Source: Desulfosporosinus youngiae DSM 17734
GTDB lineage: Bacteria; Bacillota; Desulfitobacteriia; Desulfitobacteriales; Desulfitobacteriaceae
NCBI RefSeq assembly: GCF_000244895.1
Contig: NZ_CM001441.1
Coordinates: forward strand, 4,554,198-4,618,197
DNA length: 64,000 bases
Direction: 5' to 3'
A program made the translations under genes and the position numbers. The notes below the pieces were generated by a model. That model was not told where the DNA came from. It searched no databases and saw nothing but the letters and a program-made list of their open reading frames with translations. The stretch's first letter is position 1; the number at the start of each line of letters is the position of its first letter. Shown here one piece after another: positions 35,400 to 43,932 of the stretch.

Positions 35400-36488
35400 T
35401 TATTCCATTTTAATTTTCTCCAGCATTTCTTCGCCCGTAATTTTACCGTCAAGATAATCACTCCGAGCCTGCCGCGCCAGCTTTGCCCATCGGGCATACT
35501 CCTCCGAGGACATGTCCTTACCGCTAAACTCTTCTGGCGATTTACCGTCCGCACGGTAACGGCGAGAGTACACCTTGTTGTACTCGGTCAGGAAAGCCAG
35601 CAAATAATCGTTTCCCTGCAGGCCCTGATCATAAAACAGCTTTGCGCCAACCTGCTTGCAGGTGCGATCACCTTTATATGGCCGATCACAGAAATCCCGT
35701 TTACGCTTATCGGTCAACACAAAATAGCGGCTGCACAGTTTGCATCGCTTAATGAACTGGGCATTTTTCAGCATCTCGGTAAACTCAAAATAGAGAATCT
35801 CATCCAAATATTCAAACAGATAGTATGGCATCAGACTGACGCCTCCGCCATCCTGGTGCATGATTTCCAAAAACTCATCTGTTTCCCGCAGATTCCAATC
35901 ATGGATATCCTTAAGCGTATCCATATCCACCTTGCCATTTTTCTTTGGCAGCAGCTCATATTTTATCTTCACAGTAGCCTCGGCAAAGCCGGGGTACTCC
36001 GATACAAACTCACAAAGCCGCTGGGACATTTCCTTGTCCGAGTGGCTTTCTTTATCTAAACAGGTGATAACCGCTTTCGTGCATACCTCCTGTAGTTCTA
36101 AAATGTGTTCCAATTCCTCTATACAGGTTGTAAGAGGTCTAAGCAAGGCAGCCTCAAATTCGTCTTTGGCATAGATGGGTTCTTTCAAAATGTTGTTCAG
36201 CAAGCCCACCAAGAAGAAATAAACATAGCGGTGCTTATCCGCAATGGTTTCCGCAACATCAAATATTTTGTTCCTGATTGTCTGATAGTTTTCCATCGTC
36301 AGCGGAATGGATTTCGTTTCGGTGAGCAGTGTTGTGTATTCCTCGAAATCCATTTCCACAAATTCAATCAATCCATTCCCAGTGAACTTTTGCGCATACT
36401 GCGTCACTTTGTCCGGATAGGCATAAGCCATGGAGTAAATCAGCTTATCATTTCCCTCAAAAACTTTAATCAGTGGGTACTGTTCCAT
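35400..36488 (-). CDS. DUF6076-type mobile-element protein
   Basis: About 362 residues. The C-terminal part has a zinc-binding-looking segment CKLCSRYFV then FCDRPYKGDRTCKQVG, typical of DUF6076 proteins in clostridial mobile elements; the N-terminal two thirds are helical. The start at 36488 has AGAGGAG five bases upstream; the frame continues to 36704 and would collide with the divergent ATPase gene. Function unknown. Confidence 0.68.
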   Translation of the reverse strand: MEQYPLIKVFEGNDKLIYSMAYAYPDKVTQYAQKFTGNGLIEFVEMDFEEYTTLLTETKSIPLTMENYQTIRNKIFDVAETIADKHRYVYFFLVGLLNNILKEPIYAKDEFEAALLRPLTTCIEELEHILELQEVCTKAVITCLDKESHSDKEMSQRLCEFVSEYPGFAEATVKIKYELLPKKNGKVDMDTLKDIHDWNLRETDEFLEIMHQDGGGVSLMPYYLFEYLDEILYFEFTEMLKNAQFIKRCKLCSRYFVLTDKRKRDFCDRPYKGDRTCKQVGAKLFYDQGLQGNDYLLAFLTEYNKVYSRRYRADGKSPEEFSGKDMSSEEYARWAKLARQARSDYLDGKITGEEMLEKIKME

Positions 36489-36655
36489 AGGCACTCCTCT
36501 CGCAAATAATCGATTTTCCTCAAACCAGCGTTTCTGCGATTCGCTGTGTATTTCTGTTTCTGGATATAGGACAATGGTATCACAAGGAATAGAAGTTTTC
36601 AACATTCGATTTGTTGCACTTTTAAAGCAAGTTGAATTAAGAGGAGGAATCACAA

Positions 36656-37756
36656 ATGTCAAAAAAATTAAAAACCATGGATGCGGAAACCTTGATGACC
36701 ACACCCATGGAGCCGCTGAAATTTATTGTCAGCGGTCTGCTACCCGAAGGACTGCATGTGCTTGCAGGCTCACCGAAAATTGGCAAGAGCTGGTTAGCCC
36801 TGTGGATCTGCTTACAGGTGGCAAAGGGTGAAAATGTATGGAAATTCGAAACGCTACGAGGCGAAGTCCTGTATCTTTGTTTAGAGGATAGTTTTGCAAG
36901 AATCCAAAGCAGGTTGTTTGAAATTACCGACGAAGCACCGCCTACGCTGCACTTTGCAATCATGAGTGCAACCATTGGCAATGGTTTAGAGCATCAGATT
37001 GAAAGTTTTATTACCGAGCATTCCGACACAGGCTTGATTGTCATTGACACCCTGCAAAAGGTTCGCAAAACAGTGTCAGCAAATGTGAATCCTTATGCCT
37101 CAGATTATGATGACATCAACACACTGAAGCAGATCGCGGACCGTCATCATCTTGCCATCCTGCTCGTACATCATCTTCGAAAAACAAGTGATGCCGATCC
37201 GCTCAATATGATTTCGGGTACCAGCGGTATTGCTGGTGGTGCTGATACAAACTTTGTACTGCAAAAAGACAAGCGAACGGAAAGTACCGCAACGCTCATC
37301 TGCACCGGCAGAGATATCGAGGGACGGGAATTGTTCTTGGAGTTCAACAAGAACAAATTTTTATGGGAGCTGCTGGAACCGATTAAAATGGAGCAGCGGA
37401 TCATACCGGAGGAAATTTTTCTTCTCTGTGATTTGATAAAATCGGCAGGCAGCTTCACTGGGACGGCAACCGAGCTAATAGAAAACTTGAATCTGGATTG
37501 TAGCCCTGCAATTCTGAAGAAGAGAATCATTAGGCATATGGAGCATCTGGGTAGAAACGGCATTCATTATTCCGAGAACAGGACTTTTGAGCGGCGGGAA
37601 TTTACTCTCCGCTATGACGGTAATGACGATATGACGGCAGAATCACGCCCCCAAAACTTGCCGTCTTTGCTGTCAGCACTGTCACAGGACAGTCATCTCG
37701 CCGCCGTTGCCCCCTGTTCGCCCCTGTGTGGCGAGATTAACGGTGGATTGGCATAA
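36656..37756 (+). CDS. RepA-like AAA ATPase of a mobilizable element
   Basis: 366 residues, RecA/DnaB-fold ATPase: Walker A GSPKIGKSW (about 39-47), Walker B LIVIDTLQKV (about 124-133), plus HHLRKT and SGTSGIAGGAD motifs of the plasmid RepA (hexameric helicase) family. C-terminal winged-helix-like region. It is the first of the plus-strand mobilisation genes, divergent from the DUF6076 gene. The start ATG follows AGGAGG. Its role is likely replication of the excised circle. Confidence 0.8.
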   Translation: MSKKLKTMDAETLMTTPMEPLKFIVSGLLPEGLHVLAGSPKIGKSWLALWICLQVAKGENVWKFETLRGEVLYLCLEDSFARIQSRLFEITDEAPPTLHFAIMSATIGNGLEHQIESFITEHSDTGLIVIDTLQKVRKTVSANVNPYASDYDDINTLKQIADRHHLAILLVHHLRKTSDADPLNMISGTSGIAGGADTNFVLQKDKRTESTATLICTGRDIEGRELFLEFNKNKFLWELLEPIKMEQRIIPEEIFLLCDLIKSAGSFTGTATELIENLNLDCSPAILKKRIIRHMEHLGRNGIHYSENRTFERREFTLRYDGNDDMTAESRPQNLPSLLSALSQDSHLAAVAPCSPLCGEINGGLA

Positions 37757-38075
37757 CTCCACCTAACTCGAATAAAACCGCAAATTGAGCCACTGTTGCG
37801 GACAACTTCGGATTTGCACTTATTTCAGATAAAACGAGGGCGTTTCGGCTACATTTCTCACCCCTTGGGTGAGGCGAGCAGAGCGTCGGGCTATACGCCC
37901 GCCACAGCTCGCTCGGGGCAGAAGCCCCGGACCCCACTTTTGGCACATAGCATTTCTGCGGAAATGCAGAGCCGCGAAAGCGGCGATGTGCCTCACGGGC
38001 GGAACCAGTTCCCCCGTGTGCCCCCTCCGCTCTCCGAGGGGGCAGAAACGAAATAATACGGAAAGGATGCGTTGC
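37757..38075 (+). other. Hairpin-rich intergenic region, candidate oriT
   Basis: 319 bases with no convincing gene but six or more inverted repeats: CTCACCC/GGGTGAG, GCGAGC/GCTCGC enclosing GGGC/GCCC, CGGGGC-AGAA-GCCCCG (37914-37929), and a three-way junction at 37942-37992. Its place immediately upstream of mobC and the relaxase is where a MOBP-type oriT is expected. The exact nic site cannot be assigned by eye. Confidence 0.5.
37942..37992 (+). ncRNA. Predicted three-way-junction structure with two stable tetraloops
   Basis: An outer stem GGCACAT (37942-37948)/ATGTGCC (37986-37992) encloses two hairpins: GCATTTC-TGCG-GAAATGC (50-67; a UNCG-type loop) and GCCGC-GAAA-GCGGC (71-84; a GNRA loop). 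Both loops belong to the most stable RNA tetraloop classes, which suggests selection at the RNA level or a protein-recognised single-strand DNA structure. Transcription has not been shown. Confidence 0.45.
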
Positions 38076-38381
38076 ATGAAAAAGAAGCCCTTTGCCTTTC
38101 GCATCAGCGAAAGCACCTATCAAACCCTGAAACGAAAAGCCAATCGTGGCAGGGTTACCATGACGGAATTTTTAGAACGAGCCATAACCGATAAGGAAAT
38201 CGTTTTGGTAGACGGTATTCAGGAGCTTATCAGTGAGCTGAAAGCCATCGGCAGAAATCTTAATCAGCTTACCACTCTTGCCAATATGGGAAAAGTGGAT
38301 GCCGTTTATCTTGCCGAAACAAAGGCGCAGTTAAGTGGTATCTATGAAAAACTCTCTGCACTTTGCGAGGTGAACCGGTAA
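38076..38381 (+). CDS. mobC: MobC-like relaxosome accessory protein
   Basis: 101 residues: an N-terminal ribbon-helix-helix-like start (MKKKPFAFRISESTYQTLKRKA) and the MobC-family signature ELKAIGRNLNQLTTLAN. It helps the relaxase open oriT DNA. GGAAAGG precedes the ATG at 38076 (an in-frame ATG at 38067 is too close to the ribosome site). Its stop overlaps the relaxase start by one base. Confidence 0.85.
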   Translation: MKKKPFAFRISESTYQTLKRKANRGRVTMTEFLERAITDKEIVLVDGIQELISELKAIGRNLNQLTTLANMGKVDAVYLAETKAQLSGIYEKLSALCEVNR

Positions 38382-39763
38382 TGGCAACGGTCAACTTCAT
38401 CCCCTGTAAAAAGCAAAATGCCTTCTCCATGCGAAATGAAATCGAATATATTTTGCAGGATTTCAAGGTGTGCATCGAACCGGAGAAATTCAATTGTGAC
38501 CACACCGTCAACTACCAAACCTATTCCGAGTGTGCAGATAAGACAGGCTGTATCCGCTTAATCTCCGGCAAGGACTGCTGTCCCGAAACAGCCTTCCAAG
38601 AATTCATGGCAACCAAGAACAGCTTTAAAAAGGCTGACCAAACCATGTTCTATCATTACGACCAAGCCTTCAAGGACGGCGAAACCATTTCACCCAAAAC
38701 CGCACATGAGATTGCTGTTAAATTTGCGGAGGATAATTATCCCGATTATGAAGTGGTCATCGCCACCCATGTGGACAACGAACATCTGCATTCTCACTTT
38801 ATTATCAACTCGGTCAGCTTTAAAACAGGCAAAAAATTACACCAGGGCCCCAAAACACTACTAAAACTCCGGGCATATTCCGACCGAATTTGTCGGCAAT
38901 ATGGGCTGACCACCCTTGAGCCATACAACGGCGGTAAATCGAAAAGCCTTGCCTCTCGGGAATACCGTGCCGCCGCCAAGGGGCAAAGTTGGAAGTTTTC
39001 ATTGATGAACGCAATTGATACGGCGATGAAAATCAGTGGCACAAAAGCAGAGTTTATCAAGAATATGGAGCAACAAGATTACGCGGTAAAATGGACAGAG
39101 AACAGAAAATATATCACCTATACCTGCCCCAACACCATGTCCTGCCGGGATTTGAAGCTCCATGACAACCGCTATTTAAAGGAGATGATGGAGCGTGAAT
39201 TTGAGTTTAGAAGAATTGAAGCAACGGAACGCAGGCTCGCAGCCAGTCGACCCGATTCCCCAGCAGCCATTGCAGAACAGCCCGTCTTGTCCTCTGACAC
39301 AGGAGAAGCTGGACAACCTGTTCTACAATCAAGGACTGATTTGGGATGGAATCGAGAACTTGGAGAAACAGCAGAAAACCTTACAACAGCAGCTCCACAG
39401 CATCAAAATACAACTGGACAATCTTCCTGCGAGGTCGGAGCTGGAGCAAAGCAGCAAGATCCTGTTGCAGATACAGCAGACGGTGTCACCGGCTGGGAAT
39501 CAGAAAGAGAAGCATTTTTCTCTGCCGAAGCTGCGGCTGCCGCACTTGATATGGACACCGCTGTGGGTGATAATCCCTTTGACCTTGCTGGCATTGGCGG
39601 CAGCGTGGTTCAGCTGGGGCGCGCTTTGGAACGGCTGGACAACCCTGTTCCCCTAAAGGATGCCTCCACAAAACCACCGCAGAATACCGGCAGAAGGAAA
39701 AAATTAGCTATCGGTCAAAAGGAAGATGACCATAGCGGACACGATTTTGAAATGAAGATGTAA
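38381..39763 (+). CDS. MOBP-type relaxase/mobilisation nuclease
   Basis: 460 residues. The N-terminal 260 residues form the relaxase domain, with the metal-binding three-His motif HVDNEHLHSHFIINS (about 130-144) and an early active-site Tyr region (NYQTYSE). The C-terminal 180 residues are low-complexity Ala/Glu/Gln-rich and coincide with a second overlapping frame (39195-39656). GAGGTG precedes the ATG at 38381. Nicks oriT and pilots the strand during conjugative mobilisation. Confidence 0.87.
   Translation: MATVNFIPCKKQNAFSMRNEIEYILQDFKVCIEPEKFNCDHTVNYQTYSECADKTGCIRLISGKDCCPETAFQEFMATKNSFKKADQTMFYHYDQAFKDGETISPKTAHEIAVKFAEDNYPDYEVVIATHVDNEHLHSHFIINSVSFKTGKKLHQGPKTLLKLRAYSDRICRQYGLTTLEPYNGGKSKSLASREYRAAAKGQSWKFSLMNAIDTAMKISGTKAEFIKNMEQQDYAVKWTENRKYITYTCPNTMSCRDLKLHDNRYLKEMMEREFEFRRIEATERRLAASRPDSPAAIAEQPVLSSDTGEAGQPVLQSRTDLGWNRELGETAENLTTAAPQHQNTTGQSSCEVGAGAKQQDPVADTADGVTGWESEREAFFSAEAAAAALDMDTAVGDNPFDLAGIGGSVVQLGRALERLDNPVPLKDASTKPPQNTGRRKKLAIGQKEDDHSGHDFEMKM
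39195..39656 (+). CDS. MobB-like membrane protein encoded inside the relaxase gene
   Basis: 153 residues in the +1-type frame relative to the relaxase, starting at GTG with AAAGGAG about ten bases upstream. It has a coiled-coil segment (LEKQQKTLQQQLHSIKIQL), a Pro-rich stretch and a C-terminal membrane helix (LWVIIPLTLLALAAAWFSW). The relaxase frame over the same DNA is low-complexity, as expected when the second frame is the constrained one. ColE1 and RSF1010 have membrane MobB proteins overlapping mobA in the same way. Confidence 0.6.
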   Translation: MNLSLEELKQRNAGSQPVDPIPQQPLQNSPSCPLTQEKLDNLFYNQGLIWDGIENLEKQQKTLQQQLHSIKIQLDNLPARSELEQSSKILLQIQQTVSPAGNQKEKHFSLPKLRLPHLIWTPLWVIIPLTLLALAAAWFSWGALWNGWTTLFP

Positions 39764-39775
39764 AGGAGATGCGAT

Positions 39776-40069
39776 ATGACAAACGAGAAATTAGCGGCAC
39801 AGCATTATCTGAAAACCAATATCCTCGGCGCTTACGAAACCGCCGATATCATTTGGCAAAGCGACAGCGAGGGTACCTCTCACCGCACCTTTGCAGACAG
39901 CTTTGTTTACACGGATGAAACCTCCCATACCATTGAACGGGATATGGTGGTGGAGGACAGAGTGTTCCGGGTGCATTCTGTGTTCCCCGTAAAAAACGCC
40001 TCTACCCCCACAAAAAAGATGCTTTCAGTGATTGAAAACGACCTCGAAAAAGCGCTTAAAAATGCTTGA
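39776..40069 (+). CDS. Small protein of the mobilizable element
   Basis: 97 residues, mixed alpha/beta, no signal or membrane segment (NEKLAAQHYLKTNILGAYET at the start). AAAGGAG precedes the ATG. It lies between the relaxase and recombinase genes, a position usually taken by small accessory genes in this class of element. Family not recognised. Confidence 0.6.
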   Translation: MTNEKLAAQHYLKTNILGAYETADIIWQSDSEGTSHRTFADSFVYTDETSHTIERDMVVEDRVFRVHSVFPVKNASTPTKKMLSVIENDLEKALKNA

Positions 40070-40152
40070 TTTCAGTAGACTTGTGGAACCTGTTGCGGTA
40101 TGCTTGGGTTACCGTATTCAGTTTGCCACAACAAGAAGGAGGATTTTAAACG

Positions 40153-41853
40153 ATGGCAAACAACGAAAAATATACCATACTCTACGGCAGACTAAGCCAA
40201 GAAGATGACCGTGAGGGTGAGAGCAACAGCATCCAAAATCAGCGGCTGATTCTCACCAAGTACGCAGAGGAAAAGGGCTTTGGCAATATTCGTTTTCTTT
40301 TCGATGACGGTTTCAGCGGAACAAACTTCAATCGTCCTTCGTGGAATGAGATTATGGAGCTGATTGAAAGCGGACAGGTGGAAACCTTGATTGTCAAGGA
40401 TATGAGCCGACTCGGCAGGGATTATCTGCAAACCGGCTTTCTCATGGAGCATACCTTCCCCAACAACAATGTTCGTTTCATTGCGATCAATGATGCGGTG
40501 GACACGCTCTACGGCGATAACGACTTTGCTCCGTTCCGGAACTTATTTAACGATTTTTATGCGAAAGACTGCAGCAAAAAGATTCGGTCGGTGAAGAAAG
40601 CACAGGCTGAGCGCGGGGAACGGGTTGGGACAAGACCACCCTATGGGTACAAAAAAGACGAGAGCAATCCCAAACAGATTGTTCCCGATCCAGAAGCCGC
40701 CGAAGTGGTCAAGCACATTTTTAAGCTGTGTGCCGAGGGCAGGGGCCCCAAGCAAATCGCAAGGCAACTCACGGGAGAACAGGTGGTAAATCCAAGCAAT
40801 TACTATTTTAATCAGACCGGAGTGGCATTGACGAACTTGGATACCACCAGGCCCTACAGATGGCGAGATAACTCCATCGTCAATATTTTGGATGATGAAA
40901 CTTATCTGGGGCACACGGTCAGCATGAAGCACACCACAGCATCTTACAAAAACAAAAAGCAGATCATCCGCCCGAAATCCGAATGGCTAAGGTTTGAAAA
41001 CACCCATGAGGGCATCATCGACCAAGAAATCTGGGATATTGCCCATGCGGTTCGAGAGCACAAAAAGCGTCCGAGAAAAAACATGGAGAACCCTAACCCT
41101 TACTCAGGACTTGTATTCTGCGCCGATTGCGGAAAGCCTTTGGTGCTACACCGTGCCCACACCATGGACGAGAGTAAAAACAATTTCGCCTGCTCCACCT
41201 ACAAGCAGTATGGCAAAGAAACCTGCTCCGCCCATTACATCAGGGAGAGTCAGCTTGCGGCGGTAATTTTGGATGATCTAAAGCGTGTCACCCACTTTGC
41301 AAGGCAAGATGAAGTGCTGTTTGCAGAGTGCATCAACCGCAAAAACACCGCCGATACGAGGAAAGAAATTACCGCGCTGCAAAAAGAGCTGGAGGGTATG
41401 CGAAAAAGGGATTTGGAGCTTACGGCACTTTTTAAGCGCCTCTACGAGGACAATGTGTTGGGTCGTATCCCCGATGAGCATTACCGAACCCTGTCCGATG
41501 AGTACACCGTAGAGCAAAAAGCCTTACGGGAACGCATGCCAAAGACTGAAGTCAGAATGGATAAGCTCAAAAACTCCCTTACCAACGTGGACAGGTTTAT
41601 TGAAAAGGCGAAAAAGTATACCGACCTTACCGAACTGACTCCGGAACTGCTTCGGATGTTTATTGCAAAAGTTGTGGTGGGCGAAAAGGCTGAGAAATAC
41701 TCCCGCACTGCTCCGCAGGATATTTGGATTCACTACCGTGACATTGGGATGCTGAATGATGTCAAAGAGGAATTCGATATTCCATCCATGGAAGAGTTCT
41801 ACAGAATGGATGATGAAATGATATTTGATGATGAGCTGCCAGCCGCAATTTAA
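40153..41853 (+). CDS. Large serine recombinase (TnpX/Tn4451-like)
   Basis: 566 residues: N-terminal resolvase domain with catalytic Ser in YGRLSQEDD (about residue 15) and RLGRDYLQTG, then a recombinase domain (GYKKDESNPKQIVPDPEAA), a zinc ribbon (FCADCGKPL ... CSTYKQ ... CSAHYI, about 317-363), a coiled coil and a DUF4368-like C-terminus. Catalyses site-specific integration and excision of the element. AAGGAGG precedes the ATG. A short hairpin (TTGTGG/CCACAA with inner CGGTA/TACCG) lies in the 83-base gap before it. Confidence 0.93.
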   Translation: MANNEKYTILYGRLSQEDDREGESNSIQNQRLILTKYAEEKGFGNIRFLFDDGFSGTNFNRPSWNEIMELIESGQVETLIVKDMSRLGRDYLQTGFLMEHTFPNNNVRFIAINDAVDTLYGDNDFAPFRNLFNDFYAKDCSKKIRSVKKAQAERGERVGTRPPYGYKKDESNPKQIVPDPEAAEVVKHIFKLCAEGRGPKQIARQLTGEQVVNPSNYYFNQTGVALTNLDTTRPYRWRDNSIVNILDDETYLGHTVSMKHTTASYKNKKQIIRPKSEWLRFENTHEGIIDQEIWDIAHAVREHKKRPRKNMENPNPYSGLVFCADCGKPLVLHRAHTMDESKNNFACSTYKQYGKETCSAHYIRESQLAAVILDDLKRVTHFARQDEVLFAECINRKNTADTRKEITALQKELEGMRKRDLELTALFKRLYEDNVLGRIPDEHYRTLSDEYTVEQKALRERMPKTEVRMDKLKNSLTNVDRFIEKAKKYTDLTELTPELLRMFIAKVVVGEKAEKYSRTAPQDIWIHYRDIGMLNDVKEEFDIPSMEEFYRMDDEMIFDDELPAAI

Positions 41854-41863
41854 GGCATAGCAA

Positions 41864-41891
41864 AAGGCGGACAGCCGAAACTGTCCGCCTT
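41864..41891 (+). terminator. Intrinsic terminator after the recombinase gene
   Basis: AAGGCGGACAG and CTGTCCGCCTT form a perfect 11-bp stem with a six-base loop, ten bases after the recombinase stop; a TTTTTT run follows after a further ten bases. Confidence 0.8.
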
Positions 41892-41931
41892 ATACCCCGC
41901 TTTTTTAGGCGGTTCACAAAGTATCCTTATG

Positions 41932-41961
41932 AACACCCGCTTAAAAGCAAGAGTGTTTTTT
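41932..41961 (+). terminator. Probable second terminator at the right end of the mobile region
   Basis: AACAC and GTGTT arms with an inner GCTT/AAGC stem are followed by TTTTTCTTT. It lies just before the host-like lipoprotein gene and probably close to the right boundary of the mobile element. Confidence 0.5.
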
Positions 41962-41992
41962 CTTTAGACCTAATCATAAGGAGGTTTTATTT

Positions 41993-42547
41993 ATGGAAAA
42001 AGCAGCGGCTAAAATCATCTTCAGTCTTGTCCTAAGCCTGGTTTTCCTCATCAACGGCTGCTCCTCAGGCCAAGAACCCAGTCCGGCCGCCACTATGGCT
42101 CCAAAAGGAAAAGCCGGGATTGAGGTTTTCAGCAAAACTATGGAGCTTAATGAAATTGTTGATTTAGAGACTATGAAAATAAGGATCATTAATGTCAGTT
42201 TGGTAAGAAACACCGATCCCGACCCAGATGCCCCCTTGGGTAAAATCGCTTTAGGTGTGGAAATCGGGAACACCTCCAAACAAGATATCCAATTTCATCC
42301 TGAGGACTTCAAAATGACCATCGACGGCAAAGAAATTACCTCACCGGATCTTACCTTGACTTCATCTTTAGGCGGGACCTACCCTCCTCAGAGGGTACAA
42401 CAAGGCTTTATCACGTTTCCCGTCAGGGAACATGAAGTCACCTCCGTGAAGGAATTGCAATTAGCCATTCCCCCTACCACAGATCAAGATGGCTCAGCCA
42501 CTGAGGCCAAAGAGTACACCATTTTCATTGACGATTTAGAAGCTTAG
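41993..42547 (+). CDS. DUF4352-like lipoprotein
   Basis: 184 residues: signal peptide with lipobox LINGCSSG (Cys near 22), a short linker, then an immunoglobulin-like domain (LGVEIGNTSKQDIQFHPEDF, FPVREHE). Codon and base use are closer to the surrounding host genes than to the zinc-ribbon operon, so it may be host DNA flanking the element. AAGGAGG precedes the ATG. Its stop overlaps the convergent response-regulator stop by four bases. Confidence 0.7.
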   Translation: MEKAAAKIIFSLVLSLVFLINGCSSGQEPSPAATMAPKGKAGIEVFSKTMELNEIVDLETMKIRIINVSLVRNTDPDPDAPLGKIALGVEIGNTSKQDIQFHPEDFKMTIDGKEITSPDLTLTSSLGGTYPPQRVQQGFITFPVREHEVTSVKELQLAIPPTTDQDGSATEAKEYTIFIDDLEA

Positions 42548-43932
42548 CCACGTCTGAAGTCATACTTATTTATCAATCTATGGATTGTCTTGCGATTCAT
42601 CCCGGCTGATTTAGCCGCCTGAGTGATATTGCCATTATGTTTGTCCAAAAGTTCCTTAAGGTATTTTATCTCAAATCGTTTCAACCAAATATCCTTTGCC
42701 TCATGAAAGGTAAAGGAGCCCAGATTCTCCTGCTCAGGGAGAATCTCTTTTTGTTCTTCAATGACTTTTTCCGGCAGATCACAAATTTTAACCATCTCCG
42801 ACTCCGACAGGGAGATCGCTCTTTCCACAACATTACGCAGCTCACGGATATTCCCTGGCCAAGAATAACGTTTCATTGCCTTCATTGCCTCAGGAGTGAA
42901 GCCTCCCACCCTCTTATCCATATCTTGCGAGAATTTCTTACAGAAATGATTAACCAATAAAGGAATGTCCTGCTGCCGTTCATACAAGATGGGAAGCTTA
43001 AGGGTAATGACGTTGATTCGATAATAAAGATCTTCTCTGAACTCTTTGGTGCGGACTGCTTTTTCCAAATCGCGATTCGTAGCGGCCAAAACCCGAATAT
43101 CGATATTGATCAAGCGATTGCCCCCTACCCTTCGGATCGCCCGTTCTTCCAAGGTTCTTAAAAGCTTGGCCTGCATGGCCAGAGTCAGCTCCCCCAATTC
43201 ATCCAGAAAGAGAGTCCCCCCATGGGCCATTTCCAGCAGACCCTGCTTAGTGTTGTTCGCTCCTGTAAAGGCTCCTCTTTCATAACCAAATAATTCACTT
43301 TCCAAGAGATTTTCCGGTAAGGATGCACAATCCACGGGAATAAAAGGTCCTGTGGAACGTCTGCTGTTTTTGTGAATAGCCCGAGCGATGACTTCTTTAC
43401 CGGTACCGCTTTTCCCCAGGATCAGGATGGAGGCATCACTATTGGAAATCTTGCCAATAGTTGCCAGGACATCTTGCAGCCCTCCCCGTGCACCAATAAT
43501 ATTATCGGTGTTTAGACCTTCCTGCAGCTGAGCCCGCAGCAGTTCGTTTTCCTCGGTTAAGGCGATATGCTGAAGCGCCTTATTAATGGTCAACTGCAGC
43601 TGTTCGATGGGAAAAGGCTTGGAAAGATAATCATAGGCCCCTTCTTTCATGGCTTGTACAGCTGAATCTACTGAAGCATAACCTGTGATCACAATGACTC
43701 TTGCCTTGGGGGCACATACTTTGGCTCTTTCCAGCACTTCAAATCCGCCGCATTTAGGCATTTTGATATCGGTTATGATCAGGTCAGGCTGCAGCCCGTA
43801 AATTTCTTCCAAAGCCTCACAACTATCTTCATAGGTAGTGCATTTATATCCCATGCGGTGGATAACCCTGGCACAGGTTTCCAGCATATCCGGCTCATCA
43901 TCGATGACAACGATATGTCGATCCTCACCCAC
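42544..43932 (-). CDS. NtrC-type sigma-54-dependent response regulator
   Basis: 462 residues: receiver domain with phospho-acceptor Asp in DLIITDIKMPK (about 50-60); AAA+ domain with Walker A GKSGTGKEVI (about 170), GAFTGA loop (YERGAFTGANN) for sigma-54 contact and GGTLFLDE; C-terminal Fis-type HTH (NITQAAKSAGMNRKTIHRLI). Partner kinase is encoded immediately upstream with an 8-base overlap. It is the only sigma-54 activator in the window; the only recognisable sigma-54 promoter is that of the nos operon at 21333-21348. Confidence 0.95.
   Translation of the reverse strand: MGEDRHIVVIDDEPDMLETCARVIHRMGYKCTTYEDSCEALEEIYGLQPDLIITDIKMPKCGGFEVLERAKVCAPKARVIVITGYASVDSAVQAMKEGAYDYLSKPFPIEQLQLTINKALQHIALTEENELLRAQLQEGLNTDNIIGARGGLQDVLATIGKISNSDASILILGKSGTGKEVIARAIHKNSRRSTGPFIPVDCASLPENLLESELFGYERGAFTGANNTKQGLLEMAHGGTLFLDELGELTLAMQAKLLRTLEERAIRRVGGNRLINIDIRVLAATNRDLEKAVRTKEFREDLYYRINVITLKLPILYERQQDIPLLVNHFCKKFSQDMDKRVGGFTPEAMKAMKRYSWPGNIRELRNVVERAISLSESEMVKICDLPEKVIEEQKEILPEQENLGSFTFHEAKDIWLKRFEIKYLKELLDKHNGNITQAAKSAGMNRKTIHRLINKYDFRRG

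Noticed and set aside
37757-38075. Group II intron fragment
   Set aside because: The GNRA hairpin is suggestive, but no domain V/VI or reverse-transcriptase remnant was seen.
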